Assembly: GCA_958295915.1 (NCBI GenBank) | Contig: OY282381.1 | Coordinates: 1,014,722 to 1,078,721, forward strand | Source: an uncultured Caldilineaceae bacterium | Lineage (GTDB): Bacteria > Chloroflexota > Anaerolineae > Caldilineales > Caldilineaceae | Reading direction: 5' to 3' | Length of the DNA: 64,000 nucleotides | Shown: one piece after another, positions 54,228-61,680 of the stretch | Layout: every line of letters begins with the position of its first letter | How positions within the stretch are numbered: the stretch's first letter is position 1 | Position numbers and translations under genes: made by a program | Notes under the pieces: model-generated | The model's input: the letters and a program-made list of their open reading frames with translations, nothing else | The model's database searches: none | Told to the model about the DNA's origin: nothing

Positions 54228-54986
54228 TTGAACCCAACAACAGATGGCACAAAGATATTGCTGTTCATCACCCTGGCGACTCTAACCCTGGCGGCTTGCG
54301 CTGGCGGCGGGACTGAGGAACCGGTTGTTGTCGAAACCGATGCGCCCGCGACTTCACGCACGCCGGCGCCGGACACGCTTCTGCCGGAAGCGACAGGTAC
54401 AGAGAGTGCACCCATAGAAGTCGCCTACTTTACACCTGCCCAGACAGAAGGCCCCTACTATCCTGTCAACAAACCGTCGGATCGAGACAATGATCTGGCA
54501 GATCTGGAAGGGTCGAGCGGGCCGCCGGCGGGGGATATTCTGGAGTTTGGCGGCACTCTGTTCGACGCGGCCGGCATGCCCGTAGCGGGCGCGCTCATCG
54601 AGATTTGGCAAACTGACAACAATGGCGTCTATTTGCATCCCCGCGATCCAGGCGCATCGCGGCGGGATGCGAACTTCCAGTTCTATGGCGAATCGGTGAC
54701 CGCGGGCGATGGCGGCTATCATTTCCGAACCATCGTCCCCGGCCGCTATGAACCACGTCCGCGGCACATCCATGTGAAGATAAAGCTGAACGGCCAGGAA
54801 CTACTTACAACCCAATTCTACTTTGACAACGATCCAGCTCTGGCATCGGATTCTCTCTTCGCCGGGACGACTGACGATCAGAGGGCGCTCATTGTGCACG
54901 TAGCCGAGGGGGCCGACACCAACGGCAACCCGATCCTTTTGGGTAAGCGAGACGTCGTTTTGCGTACGCATCTGTCGAATCCGTAG
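54228..54986 (+). CDS. Intradiol dioxygenase-like lipoprotein
   Basis: TTG 54228 gives a lipoprotein signal (LLFITLATLTLAACAGGG) and a Pro/Thr-rich linker. The intradiol ring-cleavage fold follows (about 65-250): AQTEGPYYPVN, VAGALIEIWQTDNNGVYLHP, YHFRTIVPGRYEPRPRHIHV with candidate iron ligands (Tyr, His-x-His). Classical enzymes are cytoplasmic; exported lipid-anchored versions are known in genomes but poorly studied. The neighbouring thiolase and CoA-transferase fit a beta-ketoadipate-like theme, but the other steps are absent. Confidence 0.88.
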   Translation: MNPTTDGTKILLFITLATLTLAACAGGGTEEPVVVETDAPATSRTPAPDTLLPEATGTESAPIEVAYFTPAQTEGPYYPVNKPSDRDNDLADLEGSSGPPAGDILEFGGTLFDAAGMPVAGALIEIWQTDNNGVYLHPRDPGASRRDANFQFYGESVTAGDGGYHFRTIVPGRYEPRPRHIHVKIKLNGQELLTTQFYFDNDPALASDSLFAGTTDDQRALIVHVAEGADTNGNPILLGKRDVVLRTHLSNP

Positions 54987-55078
54987 CATCCCAAAAAGCT
55001 GATAGCGACTTCGCGTCGGCACGTTCATCAGATCATGATTGAGATTGTGGATCTATAGCTATCGCCGCTGATGTTTAG

Positions 55079-55141
55079 TCTTTAGTTTCAAGTAACTGCA
55101 GTGCGCTGACTACTGAAAACTGACAACCAAAAACTGCAGTG
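55079..55141 (+). repeat. Rep-E copy 4, intergenic
   Basis: TCTTTAGTTTCAAGTAACTG, CAGTGCGCTGACTACTGAAA, ACTGACAACCAAAAACTGCA. This is the only Rep-E copy that does not carry a gene's stop codon. Confidence 0.8.
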
Positions 55142-55194
55142 TACATTGACACAGACGCCGAAACCCAAACTACCTTGACAGGAGTCATCACTCT

Positions 55195-56703
55195 ATGAAA
55201 GCTATACTGATTATGTTCGATACGCTGAACCGGCGTATGTTGCCGCCCTACGGCTGTGACTGGGTCCACGCGCCAAACTTCGCCCGCCTGGCAGAGCGGA
55301 CGGCCACGTTCGATAACTGCTACGTGGGCAGTATGCCCTGTATGCCCGCCCGGCGGGAGCTGCACACAGGCCGCCACAATTTCCTGCATCGTAGCTGGGG
55401 CCCGCTGGAACCCTTCGACGATTCGATGCCAGAAATCCTGTCGGAAAACGACATCTACACCCACCTGAGCACCGACCACCAGCACTACTTCGAAGATGGG
55501 GGCGCGTCCTATCACACCCGTTACGACAGTTGGACTTTTCACCGGGGCCAGGAGGGGGACCCGTGGATCGGACAGGTGAAAGATCCTGTATATCCGGAAA
55601 CGCTGAATCGGATGACGACAGACGCCAGTCAGCCCCGCTGGCTCCAAAATACGCGCCGCCAGGATTGGATCAACCGGGCAGTGATGGACAGCGAAGAGAA
55701 ACAACCCCAGGCCAAAACCTTCGCCGCAGGGCTGGATTTCATCCGCCGCAACCACGCGCAGGACAGATGGTTTCTGCAAGTGGAAACCTTCGACCCCCAC
55801 GAACCGTTCTTCACCCAACAGAACTACAAAGACCTCTACCCCCACGAATACAACGGCAAGCTGTTTGACTGGCCCCCGTATCGCCAGGTAGAGGAGACAG
55901 AGGAAGAAGTGCAGCATCTGCGCTACGAATACGCGGCGCTACTCAGTATGTGCGATGCGTATCTGGGAAAAATGCTGGACCTGATGGATGAACTATCCAT
56001 GTGGGACGATACCATGCTGATCGTCTGCACAGATCACGGCTTTCTGCTGGGCGAGCATGACTGGTGGGCGAAGATTGTGCCGCCCTTTTATAATGAAGTA
56101 GCCCACACGCCCCTGTTCATCTGGGATCCCCGCAGCCGGGTAGCCGACGCTCGCCGGCCACAGCTCGCGCAGATGATCGACCTGCCGGCGACACTACTGG
56201 AGTTTTTCAGCGTTGCGCGCCCAGCGGATATGCAGGGCATCCCCTTAGGCGACGTCATCGCTGAAAACGCCCCCACCCGGGATGCGGCCCTATTCGGCGT
56301 CCATGGCGGCCACGTGAACATCACCGACGGGCGCTATGTGTACATGCGAGGGCCGCTGGATCCGACGCAGAATGAGCCATTGTCTGAATATACGCTGATG
56401 CCCAATCATATGCGGCATCGCTTCGCCGTGGCAGAGTTGCAAGATATCCAACTGGCCGAACCGTTCTCGTTCACCAAAGGGTGCCGCACAATGAAAGTCG
56501 CTTCCACGCAGTCCGATAGACGGCCGCCACCCCGCTACACCATGCTTTTCGACCTGGCGGCGGATCCCGATCAGACAGCCCCAATCGACAACCCTACGGA
56601 AGAGACCCGCCTGTCTGCGCGCATGTCCGAACTGATGACCGCCAATGACGCGCCGCCAGAACAGTTCGAACGGCTGGGACTACCGATTCAGGAGACTGTG
56701 TAA
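55195..56703 (+). CDS. Sulfatase (type I, formylglycine)
   Basis: This 502-residue alkaline-phosphatase-fold protein has LIMFDTLNRRMLPPYGCD (metal Asp), NCYVGSMPCMPARRELHTGR with the CxPxR motif (Cys about 63), LIVCTDHGFLLGEHDWW (metal Asp-His) and FDLAADPDQTAPI. No signal peptide is present, so it acts in the cytoplasm or its leader is atypical. A second sulfatase is at 60193. A formylglycine-generating enzyme is not in the window. Confidence 0.92.
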   Translation: MKAILIMFDTLNRRMLPPYGCDWVHAPNFARLAERTATFDNCYVGSMPCMPARRELHTGRHNFLHRSWGPLEPFDDSMPEILSENDIYTHLSTDHQHYFEDGGASYHTRYDSWTFHRGQEGDPWIGQVKDPVYPETLNRMTTDASQPRWLQNTRRQDWINRAVMDSEEKQPQAKTFAAGLDFIRRNHAQDRWFLQVETFDPHEPFFTQQNYKDLYPHEYNGKLFDWPPYRQVEETEEEVQHLRYEYAALLSMCDAYLGKMLDLMDELSMWDDTMLIVCTDHGFLLGEHDWWAKIVPPFYNEVAHTPLFIWDPRSRVADARRPQLAQMIDLPATLLEFFSVARPADMQGIPLGDVIAENAPTRDAALFGVHGGHVNITDGRYVYMRGPLDPTQNEPLSEYTLMPNHMRHRFAVAELQDIQLAEPFSFTKGCRTMKVASTQSDRRPPPRYTMLFDLAADPDQTAPIDNPTEETRLSARMSELMTANDAPPEQFERLGLPIQETV

Positions 56704-56905
56704 GGGAAGAAGAGGAAGAGGCGGAACGCCACACTCTAGCCTTTGCCATGATTCGGAGGGGAAGTGAATGTGGTGAAAGTGGTAATCACCGAACTGGTGG
56801 TTTCTTATTTTCTCAACGTGCAATTGGCCCTTAAGGGGGCCTCTCTAGAGGAGGCCTAAACAAAGACAGCTGCGTGGTTTGCAATTGAGCTAAACGGCAG
56901 CTTCT

Positions 56906-57634
56906 TTAGAGGTTCGCATACTTACAACATTTTTTGTAAAACTCGCGATACTCCTTACCCGCCCCCTTAGAGTCCATGTCGTCAAGAAGATTTTCCCAAG
57001 TGAAGATGTCTACGTCCATTGCATCAAGATGAGGCAAAAACGTGTTATTGTACCAAGTCAGTTTGTTGTCGGTTCCGTACTGAGATACTCGATTACAAAC
57101 CTTCTCCTTCACACTTTTCTTTGTTACTAACTTCTTGAACACACCCTCTTTAACTCGTTTTTCTGGTGCCACGACATAGAATCCATAGCCCCTGAGAGAC
57201 TTGGGGGAAATCTGCGCCTCCCCGGCAATATGGGCTAGACAGCCTACAGTCCGTGCGGCCTGGTCGTAGTCAGGGGCGTTCTTAACTTTCTCTGTTAATT
57301 TACTCCCCAACTTAGCTTCAATTACGATCAATTGGGTTGCATCCCTCCTGGGTTGAATCTCTGACCGCTTTTTCACCTTGAAGTGACCTATGACTCCATC
57401 GGCGTGTGTATAACCTTCGGCCAAGGGGTCCCCTTGGCATCGTCGCAAGAATTGTGAGGCGAGTCTTCCTTCGGAGAACCAACGGGCGCCGTTTGCGAAA
57501 ATGGAGGAGGAGTTCAACTTGGCCTGCTGGTAGTACCAATCCAACGTAACGCGCAACATCCAACCTTCGTTGTAGATTTCCGTTGGCAGGACGACCGAAT
57601 GGTCGCTCAGGATGCGTGCAATCGTCTCGATCAC
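56906..57634 (-). CDS. PD-(D/E)XK nuclease-like protein, unknown
   Basis: I do not recognise a named family. The 242 residues include THADGVIGHFKVKKRSE, then QLIVIEAKLGSKLTEKVKN: an Asp followed about 30 residues later by E-A-K, the PD-(D/E)XK core order. The next helix, DYDQAARTVGCLAHI, resembles the helix after the active site in restriction-like nucleases. A basic C-terminal half may bind nucleic acid. Start GTG 57634 (AAGGGTGG upstream). Base composition is visibly lower in GC than the neighbours, a sign of transfer. Confidence 0.65.
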   Translation of the reverse strand: MIETIARILSDHSVVLPTEIYNEGWMLRVTLDWYYQQAKLNSSSIFANGARWFSEGRLASQFLRRCQGDPLAEGYTHADGVIGHFKVKKRSEIQPRRDATQLIVIEAKLGSKLTEKVKNAPDYDQAARTVGCLAHIAGEAQISPKSLRGYGFYVVAPEKRVKEGVFKKLVTKKSVKEKVCNRVSQYGTDNKLTWYNNTFLPHLDAMDVDIFTWENLLDDMDSKGAGKEYREFYKKCCKYANL

Positions 57635-57673
57635 AGAACCACCCTTGTTTCAATGAAATGTCAGAAGCACAAT

Positions 57674-58036
57674 CTACACGCTGATGAAGCGCTTCTCCTT
57701 CAGACGGGCGGCCTTGCCCTGGCGCTCCCGCAGATAGTACAGTTGCGCCCGACGGACTTTCGTCTTGCGCAAGACCTCTACCTTCTCCACATTTTTGCTG
57801 TACAGGGGAAAGGTGCGCTCCACTCCTATGCCGTGCGCGCCTGTGCGACGCACTGTGTAGGTGGCCCCTGCGCTCTTGCCGCCGCGCATGGCGATCACAA
57901 CGCCTTGAAAGACCTGAATGCGTTTGTTGCGCCCTTCTGTGATGCGCTGGTGGACCCGCACCGTATCACCTGGATCGATCTCCGTCATCTCCGCTGGCAA
58001 CTCCGGTTGCAGGGATGCCATCAAAGCGTTTGTCAT
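57674..58036 (-). CDS. rplS: Ribosomal protein L19
   Basis: This 120-residue 50S protein at the 30S-50S interface has [55 protein letters not shown] and [20 protein letters not shown], all typical. The usual neighbours (trmD, rimM, rpsP) are absent. Confidence 0.97.
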   Translation of the reverse strand: MTNALMASLQPELPAEMTEIDPGDTVRVHQRITEGRNKRIQVFQGVVIAMRGGKSAGATYTVRRTGAHGIGVERTFPLYSKNVEKVEVLRKTKVRRAQLYYLRERQGKAARLKEKRFISV

Positions 58037-58059
58037 CTCACACCGCCCTCTGAGTATAA

Positions 58060-58100
58060 CTGCAGTGGTCAGTAGCTAGTGGTCAGTACTGACCACCAGA
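58060..58100. repeat. Rep-F copy upstream of rplS
   Basis: CTGCAGTGGTCAGTAGCTAG, then TGGTCAGTACTGACCACCAG. The inner GGTCAGTACTGACC is a perfect palindrome. Confidence 0.75.
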
Positions 58101-58180
58101 CACCGGTTTTTTCTCTATCCTCTGAATTGCGCACGACTAGACAGCATAACATAGCGTCAGGCGGGCGCCAAATTTCCGCG

Positions 58181-59218
58181 CTATAGTTCCTCACGAACGA
58201 TGCGCACGCCGGCCACCATATTTTGCAGCTTCTGCTTTGCCGCCCAGCGGGCAGTCTGGCTGAGGCCACAGTCCGGCGCGAAGGCCAGCCGGTCGGCGGG
58301 CACGAATTCCAGGCAGCGGCGGACGGTCTCGGCCACGTGTTCCGGCGTTTCGATGAAATAACTCTTCACATCGATGATGCCGACGGCCACATCTTTGCTC
58401 TCGGCAATATCCCCGATCACCTCCAACTCGGCATACTCCCGGTTTGCCATCTCCACGTGAATTTCGTCCACGGCCATCTCCAGGAAAGCCGGAAACATAG
58501 GCGCATAACGCCGATAGCCGACCGGATGGCCTTTATAGTTGCCAAAGCAGAGATGGGTCGAAAGCCGACATGCGCCCACGATAGGCTCGACTGTGCGGTT
58601 GAAGATATCCACAAACCGGGCCGGATCTGCCCGGTACGCGTAGCAGCTCATAGACGGCTCATCGACGGTGATCTCTCGACAACCGGCCTCTACCAACGAC
58701 TCCACTTCGCGGCGAACGATGGGCAAAAGGGCCTCGGTCACTGCATAGCGGTCGGGATACTGCGCGTTGGGCAGCAGCCGGCCGCTGAGCGTGTAGGGGC
58801 CGGGCACGCTGGCCTTCAGCGCCGGCGCATCTTCAGAGGCCGGCGCGAGCCGCTGTAAGCGCTGAAACTCCGCCACTGCGCCGAGCCCATTGGGCGCAGT
58901 CAGATCACTGACGATCGTGTGCTTGCCCCGCTGATCGTGCGCAGGTGGTCCCCAGCGCCGCGGGGAAGCAGGCTCTGGCTGGATGCCGGCCAGATAGCCG
59001 TAGAATGACAGGTTGAAGTCCAATCGGGTCTGCTCTCCATCGCTGATGACATCCGTGCCGGCCTCAAGTTGGTCGTAGATGGCGGCCACCACCGCGTCAT
59101 CTACCATTTCAGCGATGTCGTCGCTGCCGAACTGCTCCAAATGAGCGCTGGCAAACTCGAGCCAGGCGGGGAAAGGATAGCTACCGATAACGGTTGTGCG
59201 TAGGGGTATTGGTTGCAT
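58181..59218 (-). CDS. MetE C-terminal-like (cobalamin-independent) methyltransferase
   Basis: 345 residues matching only the catalytic C-terminal half of MetE: TVIGSYPFPAWLEFA, GTDVISDGEQTRLDFNLSFY, REITVDEPSMSCYAYRADPA, THLCFGNYKGHPVG (zinc His and Cys) and FAPDCGLSQTARWAAKQKL (zinc Cys). Such short proteins transfer methyl groups to homocysteine or to other thiols; in archaea the donor is a corrinoid protein. No folate or corrinoid genes adjoin. Confidence 0.9.
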   Translation of the reverse strand: MQPIPLRTTVIGSYPFPAWLEFASAHLEQFGSDDIAEMVDDAVVAAIYDQLEAGTDVISDGEQTRLDFNLSFYGYLAGIQPEPASPRRWGPPAHDQRGKHTIVSDLTAPNGLGAVAEFQRLQRLAPASEDAPALKASVPGPYTLSGRLLPNAQYPDRYAVTEALLPIVRREVESLVEAGCREITVDEPSMSCYAYRADPARFVDIFNRTVEPIVGACRLSTHLCFGNYKGHPVGYRRYAPMFPAFLEMAVDEIHVEMANREYAELEVIGDIAESKDVAVGIIDVKSYFIETPEHVAETVRRCLEFVPADRLAFAPDCGLSQTARWAAKQKLQNMVAGVRIVREEL

Positions 59219-59281
59219 TTTGAAGACGTTAGTAGTGCGCGCTGGCGCGACATGGAAAGGTTTGGTGATATATATGCCGCC

Positions 59282-60052
59282 TCAATCGCCGTAGACCCGC
59301 CGCATCCGCCGTCGATAGTCGTCGTAAGAGGCGTCGAATTTATCGGCGGACGCGTCGCCGGCGATGACGCTGCTGGTGAGAACGAGAGGCGGTTTGCCTC
59401 GTTCGGTCAGCCCTTCGGCCACCAGGCATTTGATGGCGTTCACCACCGTGGCCGCGCCGATCGTCGAGCCTGGGCCGACCGGATCGTCCAGACCTTCGAT
59501 GGCTACCAGGGCATCACCAGCAGGGACGCCGTTGTCGATGGACACGTCGGCGATATCCAGGAGTCTCTTGCCGCTGCTGTGCTTAGGCGCAGAGGCGATG
59601 CAGTGATCGACCGAAACGACGGCGATCAGCGGCAGATTGCGAGCCTTCACTTCCAGGGCCATATCTACCACCACTTCATTGACGCCACTGTTGGAGAAGA
59701 TCATAAAGCTGTCCGGCGGGCGCAGGACAAAGTTGCGCAGAATCTGCTTGGCCAAACCCTCCACATGTTCAATGAACATCGCCTGGCGCTGGCCATTGGC
59801 CCCTACCACCTGGTTGTGAAAGGTCAGGGATAGCTCGACGATAGGATGGAAACCGGGAAAAGAGCCGTGCCGGGGGTACATCTCCTCGATGAACATGCGG
59901 GAGTGACCGGTGCCGAAAAGATGCACCAGACCGTCGCCGGCGATAGAGTCGATGCAGATGTCCGCCGCCCGCCGAATGTTCTCCATCTGTGTCGCGCCTA
60001 TCCGTTCCAGGATGGTCTGGGCCGCGTTCAGGTAGGCAGATGCTGGGTTCAT
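59282..60052 (-). CDS. SIS-domain sugar-phosphate binding protein
   Basis: 256 residues starting MNPASAYLNAAQTILERIGA, with SIS motifs GDGLVHLFGTGHSRMFIEEM and DSFMIFSNSGVNEVVVDMAL (the SxS loop). It resembles the uncharacterised phosphosugar-binding proteins found with sugar catabolic genes. It lies between MetE-like and sulfatase genes on one strand, perhaps one operon handling sulfated or phosphorylated sugars (inference). Confidence 0.9.
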   Translation of the reverse strand: MNPASAYLNAAQTILERIGATQMENIRRAADICIDSIAGDGLVHLFGTGHSRMFIEEMYPRHGSFPGFHPIVELSLTFHNQVVGANGQRQAMFIEHVEGLAKQILRNFVLRPPDSFMIFSNSGVNEVVVDMALEVKARNLPLIAVVSVDHCIASAPKHSSGKRLLDIADVSIDNGVPAGDALVAIEGLDDPVGPGSTIGAATVVNAIKCLVAEGLTERGKPPLVLTSSVIAGDASADKFDASYDDYRRRMRRVYGD

Positions 60053-60076
60053 GGGCGCTCTTCTGTCCTTTTCAAC

Positions 60077-60170
60077 ATGAATGCAACGCCAAGGCGCAAT
60101 GCCGCCAGAAGTTTACCGATTTCCCCTTTGCGTCTTCGCGTCCTGGCGACAGTGCGTTTCCTTTCCAATC
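60077..60170. repeat. Rep-H copy, intergenic
   Basis: ATGAATGCAACGCCAAGGCG and CTTTGCGTCTTCGCGTCCTG, ending GGCGACAGTGCGTTTCCTTT. It parallels the element at 6508-6600. Confidence 0.7.
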
Positions 60171-60192
60171 GTCATCGCCGCTGTCTCTTCTC

Positions 60193-61554
60193 TCACCACT
60201 GAAACGGTACTGTCCCCGTTTCATCCAGCGGATAACCCCATTTTTCGATATACGCCATGCCTGGCAGGAATTCATCCCCTCGTTCGTCAAGTTTTCGCTG
60301 AAGTTGCGCGTCCAGATCTGCCTGAAGGGGCTGGAACTCGGATCGATTGGCGAGGTTCTCCAACTGGTACGGATCGCTTTCGTTGTCGTAGAGCAGCCAC
60401 GGTCCATTCAGATCACGGACATAGGTATAGCGCCGCGTGCGCAGACCCCGATACTCCCGGCCGCCGTCCTGGCGCGTGTATTGGCCGAAGGGATGGGCAC
60501 AGTAGATGAGCGCCGCGCCGCCGGACGGATCCGGACCGCCCTCAACGGTTCCAGAGAAGTCCTGCCCCTCTACCGTCTCCGGCACGGGAATGGCGCACAA
60601 GGACAGGAGCGTGGGCAGAATATCCGGCGTGTCCAGCAGCGCATGCGCCTGGCGGCCCTCCCATCCGTAGCGTCCCGGCCAGCGCAGCAGAAACGGAACG
60701 CGGATCGACTCCTCCCAGGGACGCTGTTTCTTCACCTCGCCCTGCGAGCCGAGCATATCCCCATGATCCGACGTGAATACGAATAGGGTATCCTCAGCCA
60801 TGCCCTCCTCCTGCAGGGTTTGCAGCAGCGCGCCCAGGCAGTCGTCCAACGCTGTGCAATGGGCGTAGTAGCCGGCGAGCCAGGCCCGGGCCTCCTCCGC
60901 CATCTCCGGCGGCACATTGGGACGCAGTTCAATAGCGGCAGGATCGTATATCTGTCGATATGCCTGCGGCGCGGTTTCATACGGCGCGTGAGGCGGTCCC
61001 CAGGAGAGAACGAGGAGAAATGGATTGTCCCTGTGGTTGGTTTGCGAGCGGCCGCGGATATAGGCCTGCGCGTCCGCTGTCTGCGCGATCGCGTCATAGC
61101 CGTCCCACATCAGGGGTTCGTCGGCATCGCCGGCAAAATACCTGGAGTTGTTGTAGTCATGGGTGCATTCCAGCGCCTTCCAGTAATCGAAGCCCTGCCG
61201 GCTCTCCGGCGGAATATAGTTGCTGCGCCCGCGGCCGTCTACATGCCATTTGCCCACATACGCAGTATCGTAGCCGGCGGCTTTGAAGAGCTTTGCCATA
61301 GACACAGCGTCATCCGCCAGATGCACGTCGTTCACAAAAATGCCATGGGTCAGCGCGTGCTGACCTGTCAACAGGCAGGCCCGAGCCGGGCAGCAGACGG
61401 GGATCCCAGCCACGGCGTGGGTGAAGTTGACGCTCTCCGCGGCCAGTCGGTCCAGATGGGGCGTCTTCACCTGCGGATTGCCGGCGTAGCCGGTATCCTG
61501 CGCCCGCCACTGATCCGCGAAGACATAGATGACATTGGGTTGTTTCTGAGTCAT
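60193..61554 (-). CDS. Sulfatase (type I, formylglycine)
   Basis: 453 residues: NVIYVFADQWRAQDTGYAGN (metal Asp), GIPVCCPARACLLTGQH with CxAR after Cys (about 54-58), VGKWHVDGRG, and LFVFTSDHGDMLGSQGEVKK (metal Asp-His). It is closest in pattern to the choline-sulfatase/arylsulfatase branch. No signal peptide is seen. It may work with the SIS and MetE-like genes downstream. Confidence 0.93.
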   Translation of the reverse strand: MTQKQPNVIYVFADQWRAQDTGYAGNPQVKTPHLDRLAAESVNFTHAVAGIPVCCPARACLLTGQHALTHGIFVNDVHLADDAVSMAKLFKAAGYDTAYVGKWHVDGRGRSNYIPPESRQGFDYWKALECTHDYNNSRYFAGDADEPLMWDGYDAIAQTADAQAYIRGRSQTNHRDNPFLLVLSWGPPHAPYETAPQAYRQIYDPAAIELRPNVPPEMAEEARAWLAGYYAHCTALDDCLGALLQTLQEEGMAEDTLFVFTSDHGDMLGSQGEVKKQRPWEESIRVPFLLRWPGRYGWEGRQAHALLDTPDILPTLLSLCAIPVPETVEGQDFSGTVEGGPDPSGGAALIYCAHPFGQYTRQDGGREYRGLRTRRYTYVRDLNGPWLLYDNESDPYQLENLANRSEFQPLQADLDAQLQRKLDERGDEFLPGMAYIEKWGYPLDETGTVPFQW

Positions 61555-61680
61555 AACCGGGATCCGTATGATCTATATGATGGACAGGATAAAATCATGA
61601 TCCAAGAATAGCTATCTGCCATTTTACCCAAGAAGCCTCCCATATTCCACTTTTCGCCACTGTCGAGTTAATCACATGAA

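Noticed and set aside
55075..55917. 280-residue antisense frame at the start of the sulfatase
   Set aside because: Opposite conserved sulfatase sequence; its C-terminal end is repeat DNA.
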